A stretch of 64,000 nucleotides of DNA, taken from positions 1 through 64,000 of the forward strand of contig NZ_JBHRXK010000007.1 of assembly GCF_042648505.1 (NCBI RefSeq), written 5' to 3'. Source of the DNA: Lysobacter_L cavernae. Lineage in GTDB: Bacteria > Pseudomonadota > Gammaproteobacteria > Xanthomonadales > Xanthomonadaceae. Positions 45,396 through 54,108 of the stretch are shown in pieces. The notes below the pieces were generated by a model. The model had not been told where the DNA came from and did not search any database. It worked only from the letters and a program-made list of their open reading frames with translations. The first letter of the stretch is position 1, and every line of letters begins with the position of its first letter. The translations under genes and the position numbers were made by a program.

Positions 45396-46256
45396 ATGAC
45401 CCACCCTTCGATTCCCGCGCCTGTCGCCGTCGGCGCGCTGCTGGCCGAGGCCGTCCGCCGCTTGCCGGGCGAGGAAGCCCGCGTCGAGGCCGAGCGCCTG
45501 CTCGCCCATGCCCTGGGCGTCTCCCAGACCTGGCTGTACGTGCATCGCGACGATGCGCTCGAAGCCGATCGGGTCGCGGCCTTCACCGCCCTGCTGCAAC
45601 GCCGCCTCGCCGGCGAGCCGGTGGCTTACCTGCTGGGTCACCGTGGCTTCTGGCGGCTCGACCTGCAGGTCACGCCGGCGACGCTGATCCCGCGTCCGGA
45701 GACCGAGCTGCTGGTCGAACTCGCGCTGGCGCGCCTGCCGGACGACCAGCCGCTGTCCGTCGCCGACCTCGGCACCGGCAGCGGGGCGATCGCGCTGGCG
45801 CTGGCGCTGGAGCGGCCGCGCATGCGCGTGCTCGCCACCGACGCCAGCAGCGCGGCGCTGGCGGTCGCGCGCGGCAACGCGCGGGCGCACGGGCTGGGCA
45901 ATGTCGAGTTCCGCGAAGGCGACTGGCTGGTGCCTTTGGCCGGGGAACATTTCGCCCTGATCGCCAGCAATCCGCCGTACATCGCCGACGACGATGCCCA
46001 TCTGGAGACCGGCGACCTGCGCCATGAGCCGCGCTCGGCGCTCGCCTCCGGCGCTGACGGCCTCGATGCGATCCGCACGATCGTGCGCGATGCGCCCGCG
46101 CACCTGCAGCCCGGTGGCTGGCTGCTGCTCGAGCACGGCTGGGAGCAGGGCGCGGCGGTGCGTGGCCTGCTTGCAGCGGCGGGTTTCGAGGCGATCGAAA
46201 CCGTGCGCGATCTCGAACAACGCGACCGCGTCAGCCTTGGCCGCACGCCGCGCTGA
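45396..46256 (+). CDS. prmC: Peptide chain release factor N5-glutamine methyltransferase
   Basis: PrmC methylates the Gln of the GGQ motif in RF1 and RF2. The 286-residue protein has an N-terminal helical domain (EEARVEAERLLAHALG, EPVAYLLGHRGFWRLDLQV), the SAM motif VADLGTGSGAIALALA and the catalytic LIASNPPYIADDD. ATG 45396 is in the standard position. No strong ribosome site is visible. Confidence 0.96.
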   Translation: MTHPSIPAPVAVGALLAEAVRRLPGEEARVEAERLLAHALGVSQTWLYVHRDDALEADRVAAFTALLQRRLAGEPVAYLLGHRGFWRLDLQVTPATLIPRPETELLVELALARLPDDQPLSVADLGTGSGAIALALALERPRMRVLATDASSAALAVARGNARAHGLGNVEFREGDWLVPLAGEHFALIASNPPYIADDDAHLETGDLRHEPRSALASGADGLDAIRTIVRDAPAHLQPGGWLLLEHGWEQGAAVRGLLAAAGFEAIETVRDLEQRDRVSLGRTPR

Positions 46257-46315
46257 GGCTGCGACCGTGGACGGGCGCCGGTAGACTCGTCGCCTCCCCA
46301 CCGCCAGGTTCCGCG

Positions 46316-47257
46316 ATGCGCACGCTCTATCCCGAGATCGAACCCTTCGACACCGGCACGCTGAAGGTCGACGACCGCCACACGCTGTATTACGAGCAGT
46401 GCGGCAACCCGGACGGCAAGCCGGTGGTGATGCTGCACGGCGGTCCCGGCGGCGGTTGCAGCGACAAGATGCGGCGCTTCCACGACCCGGCCAAGTACCG
46501 CATCGTGCTGTTCGACCAGCGCGGCAGCGGCCGCTCGACACCGCATGCGGATCTGGTGAACAACACCACCTGGGACCTGGTCGCCGACATCGAGACGCTG
46601 CGGGTCAAGCTCGGCATCGAGCAGTGGCAGGTGTTCGGCGGCTCCTGGGGTTCGACCCTGGCGCTGGCCTATGCGCAGTCGCACCCGCAGCGCGTGACCG
46701 AGCTGGTGCTGCGCGGCATCTTCATGCTGCGTCGCTGGGAGCTGGAGTGGTTCTATCAGGAAGGCGCCAACCGCCTGTTCCCGGACGCCTGGGAGCATTA
46801 CGTCAACGCGATCCCGCCGGTCGAGCGCCACGATCTGATCAGCGCCTTCCACCGCCGCCTCACCTCCAGCGACGAGACCACGCGTCTGGCCGCAGCCAAG
46901 GCCTGGAGCGTCTGGGAAGGCGCGACCAGCTTCCTGCACATCGATCCGGATTTCGCCGCCAGCCACGAGGACCCGCAGTTCGCCCTGGCCTTCGCCCGCA
47001 TCGAGAACCATTACTTCGTCAACGGCGGCTTCTTCGAGGTCGAAGACCAACTGTTGCGCGACGCGCACCGCATCGCCGACATCCCCGGCGTGATCGTGCA
47101 CGGCCGCTATGACGTGGTCTGCCCGGTGCAGAACGCGTGGGAGCTGAAACAGGCCTGGCCGAAGGGCGAGCTGCACATCACTCCGGCCTCGGGCCATTCG
47201 GCGTTCGAGGCCGAGAACATCGACGCGCTGGTGCAGGCGACCGACCGCTTCGCCTGA
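46316..47257 (+). CDS. pip: Proline iminopeptidase, alpha/beta hydrolase
   Basis: The 313-residue peptidase removes N-terminal proline from peptides. Motifs are MLHGGPGGGCSDKM forming the oxyanion region, FDQRGSGRSTPHA, and the nucleophile Ser110 in FGGSWGSTLALAYAQ. VIVHGRYDVVCP gives the catalytic Asp and SGHSAFE the His. Length fits family S33. No membrane segment or signal peptide. Confidence 0.95.
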   Translation: MRTLYPEIEPFDTGTLKVDDRHTLYYEQCGNPDGKPVVMLHGGPGGGCSDKMRRFHDPAKYRIVLFDQRGSGRSTPHADLVNNTTWDLVADIETLRVKLGIEQWQVFGGSWGSTLALAYAQSHPQRVTELVLRGIFMLRRWELEWFYQEGANRLFPDAWEHYVNAIPPVERHDLISAFHRRLTSSDETTRLAAAKAWSVWEGATSFLHIDPDFAASHEDPQFALAFARIENHYFVNGGFFEVEDQLLRDAHRIADIPGVIVHGRYDVVCPVQNAWELKQAWPKGELHITPASGHSAFEAENIDALVQATDRFA

Positions 47258-47312
47258 ACGAGGGTGATTCCCTGATGCATGGGCATTCAGGGCAATAGGA
47301 AGGAGGCGGACG

Positions 47313-47870
47313 TCAGTCCGCCGCCGAACCGTCCGGGTTGTGCTCGATCATCCACAACCCGGCCCAGAGCTTGAGGTCGAGTTCGAAACCCTCGCGTTGC
47401 TTCTGCATCAGCCAAGCCGGTGCCTGCGCGCGCGGCACCGCGTGCACGGTGATGTCCTCGTTGTCGACGCCACCGCCTGCGCCGACCTTGATCAGCTCGC
47501 GTGCGCGCACGAAGGCGATGCGCTCGTTGCTCATCCCCGACGACGTCGGGCCGATCAGCAGCACCTCGACGCGGCCCGGCTGCCAGCCGGTTTCCTCGAT
47601 CAGTTCGCGGCGGGCGGCGGCTTCGAGCGTGTCGTGGGCGTGGTCGTCACCGACCAGCCCGGCCGGCATCTCGATGGTGCGTGCGTTGAGCGGCACGCGG
47701 AACTGCTCGACGAACAGCACGTCGTCGTCGGGTGTGACCGCGATGATGATCACCGCCATGCCGTTGCCGTGGGTGCGCTCGGCGTATTCCCAGCGACCGC
47801 GGCGGACCAGGCGCAGCCATTGGCCGTCGTAGAGCGTCTCGAGGCGGTCGTCGGCGTGGTGGTCGTTCAT
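47313..47870 (-). CDS. Nudix hydrolase, ADP-sugar pyrophosphatase-like
   Basis: The 185-residue protein contains a Nudix box ending RRELIEETGW, with the upstream pattern G-X5-D-X7 where the first acidic residue is Asp in place of the usual Glu. FVEQFRVPLNARTIEMPAGLVG resembles the ADP-ribose/NudE branch. GGGGA stands a few bases before the ATG. The gene converges on pip; the intergenic region holds a GGCGGAC-GTCA-GTCCGCC hairpin overlapping the stop. Substrate not known. Confidence 0.88.
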   Translation of the reverse strand: MNDHHADDRLETLYDGQWLRLVRRGRWEYAERTHGNGMAVIIIAVTPDDDVLFVEQFRVPLNARTIEMPAGLVGDDHAHDTLEAAARRELIEETGWQPGRVEVLLIGPTSSGMSNERIAFVRARELIKVGAGGGVDNEDITVHAVPRAQAPAWLMQKQREGFELDLKLWAGLWMIEHNPDGSAAD

Positions 47871-47947
47871 CGTGTCCCCTGCAGGTCGGTCGCAACGATG
47901 CTACGACGGAAGCCATGACGCAGCGAAGTCCGCGTCACGAGCTCCGG

Positions 47948-48880
47948 TCAGACGGCCAGGCCGGCTGCCTCGTGCAGCCGCCGCCGCGTCATCGGGCCGA
48001 AGCGCAGGGCCTCGCACAGCGCACCCAGGCCGCGGGCGTCGGGGTTGCCGCGCACGAACCGCGGCGACGCGTCGCCGAGCGGGGCGTCCAGCGCGATCGT
48101 GGTCAACTGCCGGCACAGCAGCGCCTGCTCGCGGTGCTGGCGCAGCTTGGCGGCGGCGCTGGCGGCACCGCGCAGGCGCAGGAACGGCACTTCCTCGACC
48201 CGCGCCAGCAGGGCGTCGAGCGTGTCGAAGTGGCCGAGCAGGGCGGCTGCGGTCTTGGCGCCGATGCCGGGCACGCCGGGGATGTTGTCCACCGCGTCGC
48301 CGGTCAGCGCCAGGTAGTCGGCGATCTGCCGCGCCTGCACGCCGTGGCGCTCGGGCACGCCGGCCGCGCCCCAGCGCTGGCCGCGGGCGAAGTCCCACTG
48401 CTCGTCGAAGTCGCCCAGCAGCTGCGACAGGTCCTTGTCGGCGGAGACGATGACCGAGCGGAACCCGTGCGGGCGCAGCGCGTGCACGGCGCTGCCGATC
48501 AGGTCGTCGGCCTCGTACTCGACATGCGCCAGGGTGGCCAGGCCGAGCGCGCTGCACAGCGCCTTGCAGTGCCCGAACTGGCGCTTGAGTCCCTCCGGCG
48601 CCGGCTCGCGGTTGGCCTTGTAGGCCGGGTACAGCGCGTTGCGGAAGCAGCTGTCGAGCGCCTCGTCGAAGGCGATGGCGATGTGCTGCGGGCGCGTGCG
48701 GTCGAGCAGTTCCAGCAGGAAGCGGGCGAAGCCATGCACGGCATTGGTCGGCCAGCCTTCGCGGTCCTGGAACTCGTCCGGCATCGAATGCCAGGCGCGG
48801 AACACGTACAGGCTGGCGTCGACCAGATATAAGGTCGGCCCGGCCGGTACCTGCGGAGCCGTGCTCACGTCGGTGTCCAT
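47948..48880 (-). CDS. 5'-3' exonuclease, stand-alone Pol I-type domain
   Basis: The 310-residue protein matches the 5'-nuclease domain of DNA polymerase I and ExoIX/Xni: LYLVDASLYVFRAWHSMPD, AIAFDEALDSCFRNALYPAYKANR, EYEADDLIGSAV, VSADKDLSQLL and helix-hairpin-helix NIPGVPGIGAKTAAALL. The acidic metal ligands are present (Asp of VDAS, FDE, EADD, ADKD). It may process Okazaki flaps or repair intermediates. Its start overlaps the end of the upstream nitroreductase gene by 16 bases. Confidence 0.93.
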   Translation of the reverse strand: MDTDVSTAPQVPAGPTLYLVDASLYVFRAWHSMPDEFQDREGWPTNAVHGFARFLLELLDRTRPQHIAIAFDEALDSCFRNALYPAYKANREPAPEGLKRQFGHCKALCSALGLATLAHVEYEADDLIGSAVHALRPHGFRSVIVSADKDLSQLLGDFDEQWDFARGQRWGAAGVPERHGVQARQIADYLALTGDAVDNIPGVPGIGAKTAAALLGHFDTLDALLARVEEVPFLRLRGAASAAAKLRQHREQALLCRQLTTIALDAPLGDASPRFVRGNPDARGLGALCEALRFGPMTRRRLHEAAGLAV

Positions 48881-49470
48881 TCGCGCAGCAGTGCGTGCGG
48901 GTCCGGGCGCTCGCGCTCGGGCGCGTCCAGCTTGGGCGTGCCGATGTGGACGAAGCCGACCACGCGCTCGTGTGCGTCCAGGTCCAGCCAGGTCCCGACC
49001 TCGGGGTCGTAGGCCAGCCAGCCGGTCAGCCAGATCGCGCCATAGCCCAATGCCTGCGCCGCCTGCAGCAGCGCGAAGCAGACGCAGGAGGCGGTGGAAA
49101 AACGTTCCGATTCCGGAATCTCCTTGTCCGGGCCGAGCGTGGCGATCACCGCCACCACCAGCGGCGCGTGCGAGAAGCGCGAACGGTCCTTCTCGATCAC
49201 CGCCTCGCTGGCGTTGGGGTCGCGCTGCAGGCTGCGCGCGGCCAGGCGTTCGCCAAAGGCGTGGCGGGCGTCGCCGCGGAAGCTCAGGAAGCGGAACGGC
49301 ACGCGCTTGCCGTGGTCGGGCACGCGCACTGCCGAGCGCAGCAGGCGCAGCAGGGTAGCCTCGTCCGGGCCGGGCTCGCCCAGTTGCTTGGGCGGGACCG
49401 AGCGCCGCGCGTCGAGGGCGGCCAGGGCGAGGTCGGAATCTGGAAGCGGGTCAGAGGTGTTTCGGGACAT
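48865..49470 (-). CDS. Nitroreductase family protein (YdjA-like)
   Basis: The 201-residue FMN protein has ALDARRSVPPKQLGEPGPDE, the FMN-phosphate part, RVPDHGKRVPFRFLSFRGDAR, ERFSTASCVCFALLQAAQALGYGAIWLTGWL and a closing VVGFVHIGTPKLDAPERERP. The short form without the extended domain resembles YdjA. It likely reduces nitro- or quinone-like compounds with NAD(P)H. It overlaps the downstream exonuclease start, so the two are coupled. Confidence 0.9.
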   Translation of the reverse strand: MSRNTSDPLPDSDLALAALDARRSVPPKQLGEPGPDEATLLRLLRSAVRVPDHGKRVPFRFLSFRGDARHAFGERLAARSLQRDPNASEAVIEKDRSRFSHAPLVVAVIATLGPDKEIPESERFSTASCVCFALLQAAQALGYGAIWLTGWLAYDPEVGTWLDLDAHERVVGFVHIGTPKLDAPERERPDPHALLREWTPT

Positions 49471-49583
49471 CAGTCACAAAAGTCCAAAAAAGCCGTGCAG
49501 CGCGGGGTCGTATCTTGCCACTATGCCGCAGTGAACTGCCGGGGAGTGGCAGGTTCGATCCACGCAACCTTGGGGAACTCGCA

Positions 49584-51872
49584 GTGTCTGCTCATCTGCA
49601 CGGCGCCGTCGCTCATGCCACGCGTACTGATCCCTTGCGCGTGCTCGAGGAAATCAAGCGTCAGGCCCTGGAAGTGCTTGGCGGCCTGCCGGGCACGCTG
49701 TACGGGCCGATCGAGGATGCCCTGAAGGTTGCATCGCTCAAGAGCGATGGCAAGCAGAATTATTACGAAGAGCAGGCGGCGCTGTGGGTGCTGCGCCAGC
49801 AGCAGGCGGCGCATGTCATGCGCTACCGGCAGCAGGTGGCGCAGGGGTTCGACGACTTCCGCGCGCTGCGCATCCGCAGCGGCGGCGACGTGACGCTGCG
49901 CCTGGTCGACGAGCACCAGCTCGAACTCGACCTGGCCGGCGAGCGCCTGACCGAAGCGCTCGGTTCGCGCTATGCGCGCCCGCTCGACACCTTGCAGACC
50001 CGCATGCAGGGCCTGGCCGATGCACTGAAGCTGCCCCTGGGCGCCAACCCGATCGGCCCGGAACGGCTGGTGGCGGCGTTCATCCAGACGTTCATCGAGG
50101 CGCAGATCCCGGACGCGCTGCGCGGGCGCATGTTCCGCCACTACGAGCAGGAGCTGGCGCGGTTGCTGGGCGACCTGTACGCCCGAATCAACAACCTGTT
50201 GGCCTCGGCCGGCTACGGCGGCGCCATTGCGGCGACGCGTGCGCCGTCACCGGCCCACGAGGAGTCGCGGCCGCACGGTTACGGCGCCGGTTTCGCTGAC
50301 CCCGGCTTTGGCGGCCACGGCGGCGGTTATGGCTCAGGGGGCGGCGTCGGCGCATCGTTCGCGCCTTCTGCCGGCGGTGGCTACGCCAGCCAGGCCACGC
50401 AGGCGCGTGTCTCGCACGACGACATCATGGCCATGGCCAAGGAGCTGGCCGAGCTGCGCGGTCAATTGCACGCCTGGCGCGAAGGAATGCCCAAGTCCGA
50501 TTCCACCCCCGGCGCATTGGCGCCACAACGGTCCCTGGCCCCGCGCCGCGAATTGCGCGTCGACGAAGTGGTCAGTGTCGCCTCGCTGCTGCAGGCCGAT
50601 CCACCGGATGCGTTCGCGCGTGCCTTGGCGGTCTCCGGCCGGCTCGGCGAGACCATTCGTGACCACCTCCACGACGGCGCGCGTCGGCTTGGATTGAATC
50701 CCGACCAGACCTGCTTCAGCCCCGAGGAAGAGGACGCGATCGACCTGGTCGCGCTGCTGTTCGACTCGCTGTTCCGCAACAACGCCTTGCTCGACCGTGC
50801 GCGTCGGCTGTACGCGCGGCTGGTGCTGCCTTACGTCAAGGTGGCGCTGACCGATACCGGCGTGTTCGTGAAGCGCGAGCATCCGGCGCGGCGCCTGCTC
50901 GACGCGATCACCGAAGCCTGCGAGGGCAACGACGCCGAGACGCCGCAGGACCGCGAGCTGCTCGACCGCGCCACCGAGATCTCGCAGCGCATCGTCGCCG
51001 AGTACAACGAGGACCTGGCGGTGTTCGAGATGGCCCATGCCGAACTCGACGCGTTGCTGGCGCAGCAGCGCCGCCGCATCGAGCTGCAGGAGCAGCGTGC
51101 CGCCAAGGCCGCCTACGGCCGCGAGCGCCTCGGCGCCGCGCGCGCCCAGGCCGATGGCGCCCTGCAGGAACGGCTGGATGAGCCGCCGCTGACCCAGGCC
51201 GTGGCTGACTTCCTGGCGATGCCGTGGCGCCATCATCTGGTGCAGACGCTGCTGCGCGAAGGCGTCGATGCGCGTCGCCACGCCGAAGCCCTGGCCCTCG
51301 GCGACGCGCTGGTGATGGCCGACCGTCTGGCCGCCGAACACCGTGGCCATGAGCTCGCCGATCAGTTGCTCGCTCTGCAACCGGTGATCGTGCAGTGCCT
51401 GGCCAGCTCCGGCCTCGACGACAGCGCCGCGCAGCACGGCATGGCCGGACTGGTGCGCGCGCTGGCGACGCCGGATACGCCGCGCCGCGCCCGCCCGGCC
51501 TCGCCGCTGCCGATGCCCGAGGACGACGGCGGCAGCAGCGAGCGCACGCTGTGGCTGGTCGGCGGCACCGACACCATCGCCCACGATCCGATCCTCGCCG
51601 AGCGCATGCGCAACCTCGAGATCGGCGACTGGGTGCGCCTCACCGATGCCAACGGCGAAGCCGCCGCGGCCAAGATCGCCTGGATCAGCCCGTTGACCTC
51701 GCGCATGCTGCTGGTCAACCGACGTGGCCTGCGTGTGCTGATCGCATCGGCCGAGGAACTGGCTGCGCTTGCCGGTGAGGGGCGGTTGACGGTCGGTGCC
51801 GAACGCACCGCATTCGATGAGGCAATGCGCCAGGTACGGCGCCACCTCGATCGCGCCGTCGGCGCGCGCTGA
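49584..51872 (+). CDS. DUF1631 protein with PilZ-like C-terminus
   Basis: The protein has 762 residues from GTG 49584, with GGGGAA nine bases before; an open frame with TTG 49515 would add 23 residues. It is a DUF1631 member: KVASLKSDGKQNYYEEQAAL, LDLAGERLTEALGSRYARPL, LLARINNLLA-like segments, then a Gly/Tyr/Ser-rich hinge near residues 215-260. The central half is helical with coiled-coil character around residues 490-530. The last 110 residues (GDWVRLTDANGEAAAAKIAW) look PilZ-like. The family is tied to cyclic-di-GMP-linked motility or envelope control in related bacteria by annotation only; function unproven. Confidence 0.87.
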   Translation: MSAHLHGAVAHATRTDPLRVLEEIKRQALEVLGGLPGTLYGPIEDALKVASLKSDGKQNYYEEQAALWVLRQQQAAHVMRYRQQVAQGFDDFRALRIRSGGDVTLRLVDEHQLELDLAGERLTEALGSRYARPLDTLQTRMQGLADALKLPLGANPIGPERLVAAFIQTFIEAQIPDALRGRMFRHYEQELARLLGDLYARINNLLASAGYGGAIAATRAPSPAHEESRPHGYGAGFADPGFGGHGGGYGSGGGVGASFAPSAGGGYASQATQARVSHDDIMAMAKELAELRGQLHAWREGMPKSDSTPGALAPQRSLAPRRELRVDEVVSVASLLQADPPDAFARALAVSGRLGETIRDHLHDGARRLGLNPDQTCFSPEEEDAIDLVALLFDSLFRNNALLDRARRLYARLVLPYVKVALTDTGVFVKREHPARRLLDAITEACEGNDAETPQDRELLDRATEISQRIVAEYNEDLAVFEMAHAELDALLAQQRRRIELQEQRAAKAAYGRERLGAARAQADGALQERLDEPPLTQAVADFLAMPWRHHLVQTLLREGVDARRHAEALALGDALVMADRLAAEHRGHELADQLLALQPVIVQCLASSGLDDSAAQHGMAGLVRALATPDTPRRARPASPLPMPEDDGGSSERTLWLVGGTDTIAHDPILAERMRNLEIGDWVRLTDANGEAAAAKIAWISPLTSRMLLVNRRGLRVLIASAEELAALAGEGRLTVGAERTAFDEAMRQVRRHLDRAVGAR

Positions 51873-51947
51873 CGGGATCGTCCGCCGGTCCGCGCACCGG
51901 CGCCGCGGCTTCCGCTACGATGCCTGCAATCGGGCGGGGAGCGGCGC

Positions 51948-53066
51948 ATGGCGGGCATCACGATAGGCATTGCAAGCGAAACCGCGACCGGCGAACGCCG
52001 CGTCGCCCTCACTCCGGAAACCTGCAAGAAGCTGACCGCGCGCGGCGCGCGCATCCGCGTGCAGCGCGGCGCCGGCCACGGCGCCAGTTTCAGCGACGAC
52101 GCCTACGCGCAGGCCGGTGCCGAACTGGCCGATGATGCCGCCACGGCGCTGGATGGCGCCGACCTGGTGCTGTGCGTGCAGCCGCCACCGTCCACGACGC
52201 TATCGGGCTTGCGCGAAGGCACCGCCCTCGTCGGTCTGCTCGCGCCGCAGGCCGACGCCGCGCGCGGCGAGGCGATCGCGCAACGCAAGCTGATCGCGTT
52301 TCCGTTGGAGCGCCTGCCGCGCACCACGCGCGCGCAGGCGATGGACGTGCTCAGCTCGCAGGCCGGCATGGCCGGCTACAAGGCGGTGCTGATCGCCGCG
52401 CAACTGGCGCCGCGCTTCTTCCCGATGCTGACCACCGCCGCCGGCACGATCCGGCCGTCGAAGGTGCTGATCGTCGGCGCCGGTGTCGCTGGCCTGCAGG
52501 CGATCGCCACCGCCAAGCGCCTGGGCGCGCAGGTCGAAGGCTTCGACGTACGTCCGGAGACACGCGAGCAGATTGAGTCGCTTGGTGGCCGCTTTCTCGA
52601 TCTCGGCGTCAGCGCCGCCGGCGAGGGCGGCTATGCCCGTGCACTCACCGACGAGGAGCGCGCCGAGCAGCAACGCCGGCTCGGCGAGCACCTGAAGAGC
52701 ATCGATGTGATCGTCTGCACCGCCGCGGTGCCGGGCCGTCCGGCGCCGAAGATCATCAGCGCGGCGATGGTCGCCGGCATGAAACCCGGCAGCGTGATCG
52801 TCGACCTCGCCGCCGAAACCGGTGGCAACTGCGAACTGACCCAGCCGGGCGAAACCATTGACAGCGGCGGCGTCACCGTCGCCGGCCCACTCAACCTTGC
52901 CAGTCAAGGTGCGGTGCACGCCAGCGAGATGTACGCACGCAATGTGCTGAACTTCGTCAATTTGTTTCTCGACGAGAAGGCAGTCGAGGCCGGTGCGTTG
53001 TCGTTCGACTGGGATGACGAGTTGCTGGCCAGGACGGTGTGGCCGGAGCGGACGATTAACGCCTAG
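51948..53066 (+). CDS. pntAA: NAD(P) transhydrogenase subunit alpha part 1
   Basis: This 372-residue protein is domain I of the proton-pumping transhydrogenase, which binds NAD(H). It has GIASETATGERRVALTPETC, the NAD motif LIVGAGVAGLQAIATAKRLG, and GFDVRPETREQIESLGGRFLDL; it lacks the membrane segments found in E. coli PntA because those are encoded separately as pntAB. GGGAG precedes the ATG. Normally pntAB and pntB follow at once; here they begin 2956 bases later, after an unrelated block. Confidence 0.96.
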   Translation: MAGITIGIASETATGERRVALTPETCKKLTARGARIRVQRGAGHGASFSDDAYAQAGAELADDAATALDGADLVLCVQPPPSTTLSGLREGTALVGLLAPQADAARGEAIAQRKLIAFPLERLPRTTRAQAMDVLSSQAGMAGYKAVLIAAQLAPRFFPMLTTAAGTIRPSKVLIVGAGVAGLQAIATAKRLGAQVEGFDVRPETREQIESLGGRFLDLGVSAAGEGGYARALTDEERAEQQRRLGEHLKSIDVIVCTAAVPGRPAPKIISAAMVAGMKPGSVIVDLAAETGGNCELTQPGETIDSGGVTVAGPLNLASQGAVHASEMYARNVLNFVNLFLDEKAVEAGALSFDWDDELLARTVWPERTINA

Positions 53067-53086
53067 TTAGTCTTAAGAGAACGGTC

Positions 53087-53266
53087 ATGGACAATTTTGA
53101 CGACTTTGATCCGCGTCGCGACGAGCGCTCCTACACTGATTCATGCTGGTATATGTCAGATGCCAAAACAGATGGCCCGCCTTTTGCCCTGATAGAAGCA
53201 TGTATGAAGACAAGGGGGGCGCTTCGAGCAAATTACCAGGCTGTCGATGCGCGATGGAAAGCTTGA
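53087..53266 (+). CDS. Small ORF in lower-GC insert, unrecognised
   Basis: ATG 53087 opens 59 codons beginning MDNFDDFDPRRDERSYTD and ending DARWKA. It starts 20 bases after the pntAA stop behind a weak AAGAGAA. Base composition and codon use (TTT, AAT, ACA, TTA-type) differ from the surrounding GC-rich genes. I know no family. Because it sits just before an attC-like element, it could be the open frame of a gene cassette. Confidence 0.4.
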   Translation: MDNFDDFDPRRDERSYTDSCWYMSDAKTDGPPFALIEACMKTRGALRANYQAVDARWKA

Positions 53267-53285
53267 AGAAGTCAACTAAGTAACA

Positions 53286-53963
53286 ATGCGGCTAACAATT
53301 CATTCAAGTCGAAGCCGTTTCGGTGTCGTGTTCATAGCGATCGGCTTGTTGCTGGTGAGTCAGCTGCTGTTCTGGCCATGGAGCAAATGGCTGACCCGAA
53401 CGCTTATCGACGAACCTGTTCCTCTCGGCTCTCCCACTACGGTTGCTTGCACTGTCCATGTGCCGCTCCGTGAGCCTTATGAGCTGTCCTTTTCTTTTGT
53501 ACGCCGATGGGAAGGCGAGGATATTCGTGACTACCTGTATGGCCGAGGTTATTTCAAGCGTCATTGGCCAGTCGGAGATACGGTCATTCCGGTCAGCTGG
53601 TCGCTCACGGATGTGCGAAGTGGTCGCGTAATAGCCTCTGGAGTCGAGAAAAACTTGCAGGTGTCCGGCTGGTCGCAAGACTCCGTTTATATGCACATAG
53701 CGTCCCCGAAAGTGCCTGTGGGCACCTACCTATTCAAGGCTGAAGTGCTTGGAGCGATCGCGCCCGAGCTGCGCGGTGTGACCCCGCGACTCCTCCTCGC
53801 ACTTCCGGGCCATAAGGCTTCATCTACCTGGCAGCTCACGGTCGTGTTTTGGGGCGCGCTCGTCAGCACCCTGATCATTTGGCCCCTTATCCTTATTCTT
53901 GGCGGTTTTGCACTGTGGCTGGCGCGGCCACAATTCATTCAATCCGAAGCCGCTTCGCGGTAG
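53286..53963 (+). CDS. Membrane protein, unrecognised, in lower-GC insert
   Basis: The 225-residue protein has an N-terminal membrane segment at about 12-31, a periplasm-type beta-rich domain (TTVACTVHVPLREPYELSFSF, VSWSLTDVRSGRVIASGVEK) and a second segment at about 184-212. The region is clearly poorer in GC than its neighbours. The first codons (TIHSSRSRFG) and the last (FIQSEAASR) are encoded by two copies of an attC-like sequence, so the ends of the reading frame may be products of cassette borders. ATG 53286 has no ribosome site; GTG near 53328 is another option. A faint likeness to DUF5625-type proteins is not reliable. Confidence 0.65.
   Translation: MRLTIHSSRSRFGVVFIAIGLLLVSQLLFWPWSKWLTRTLIDEPVPLGSPTTVACTVHVPLREPYELSFSFVRRWEGEDIRDYLYGRGYFKRHWPVGDTVIPVSWSLTDVRSGRVIASGVEKNLQVSGWSQDSVYMHIASPKVPVGTYLFKAEVLGAIAPELRGVTPRLLLALPGHKASSTWQLTVVFWGALVSTLIIWPLILILGGFALWLARPQFIQSEAASR
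53292..53323. repeat. attC-like half site, copy 1
   Basis: CTAACAATTCATTCAAGTCG plus the following GAAGCCGTTTCGG closely resembles the R''-L'' arm and loop of aadA-type integron attC sites. 25 of 29 bases (53295-53323) equal copy 2 at 53930-53958. A matching right arm with GTTRRRY is not evident, so it is a half site or relic. Confidence 0.65.
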
Positions 53964-53979
53964 TCTGGAGAGCGCATTA
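53930..53979. repeat. attC-like element, copy 2
   Basis: ACAATTCATTCAATCCGAAG followed by CCGCTTCGCGG matches the left arm and the GCCGCTTCGCGGC stem-loop of class 1 integron attC sites at almost every base as I recall them. A degraded right border may be GCGCATTAG in place of GCGTTAG. It covers the last codons of the 225-residue ORF. Confidence 0.7.
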
Positions 53980-53997
53980 GCAAAAGGTGTAATGCGC
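53972..53997. terminator. Inverted repeat in the convergent gap
   Basis: GCGCATTA, ten-base loop GCAAAAGGTG, TAATGCGC. Eight perfect pairs lie between the plus-strand insert ORF and the minus-strand DUF3106 gene. No T tract on either side; may be a bidirectional end signal or part of the degraded attC right border. Confidence 0.5.
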
Positions 53998-54108
53998 CAT
54001 GTCGGCTTTGCTGATAGGCGATCCGGCGCAATGTCATTTGCGTCCTGCCTCGCAGTCCACGCAAGTGAAGCTGGCTCTGTTTGATGAGCCGTCGTTTCCA
54101 AGGTCCGC

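Noticed and set aside
50334..51845. A 503-codon minus-strand open frame opposite the DUF1631 gene
   Set aside because: Antisense to a gene with a family match; no ribosome site and no motif.
53066..53086. A complete attC right border (GTTRRRY) at the pntAA end
   Set aside because: GTTAGTC just after the pntAA stop differs from the consensus at one position, and no matching left arm precedes it; too short to claim.
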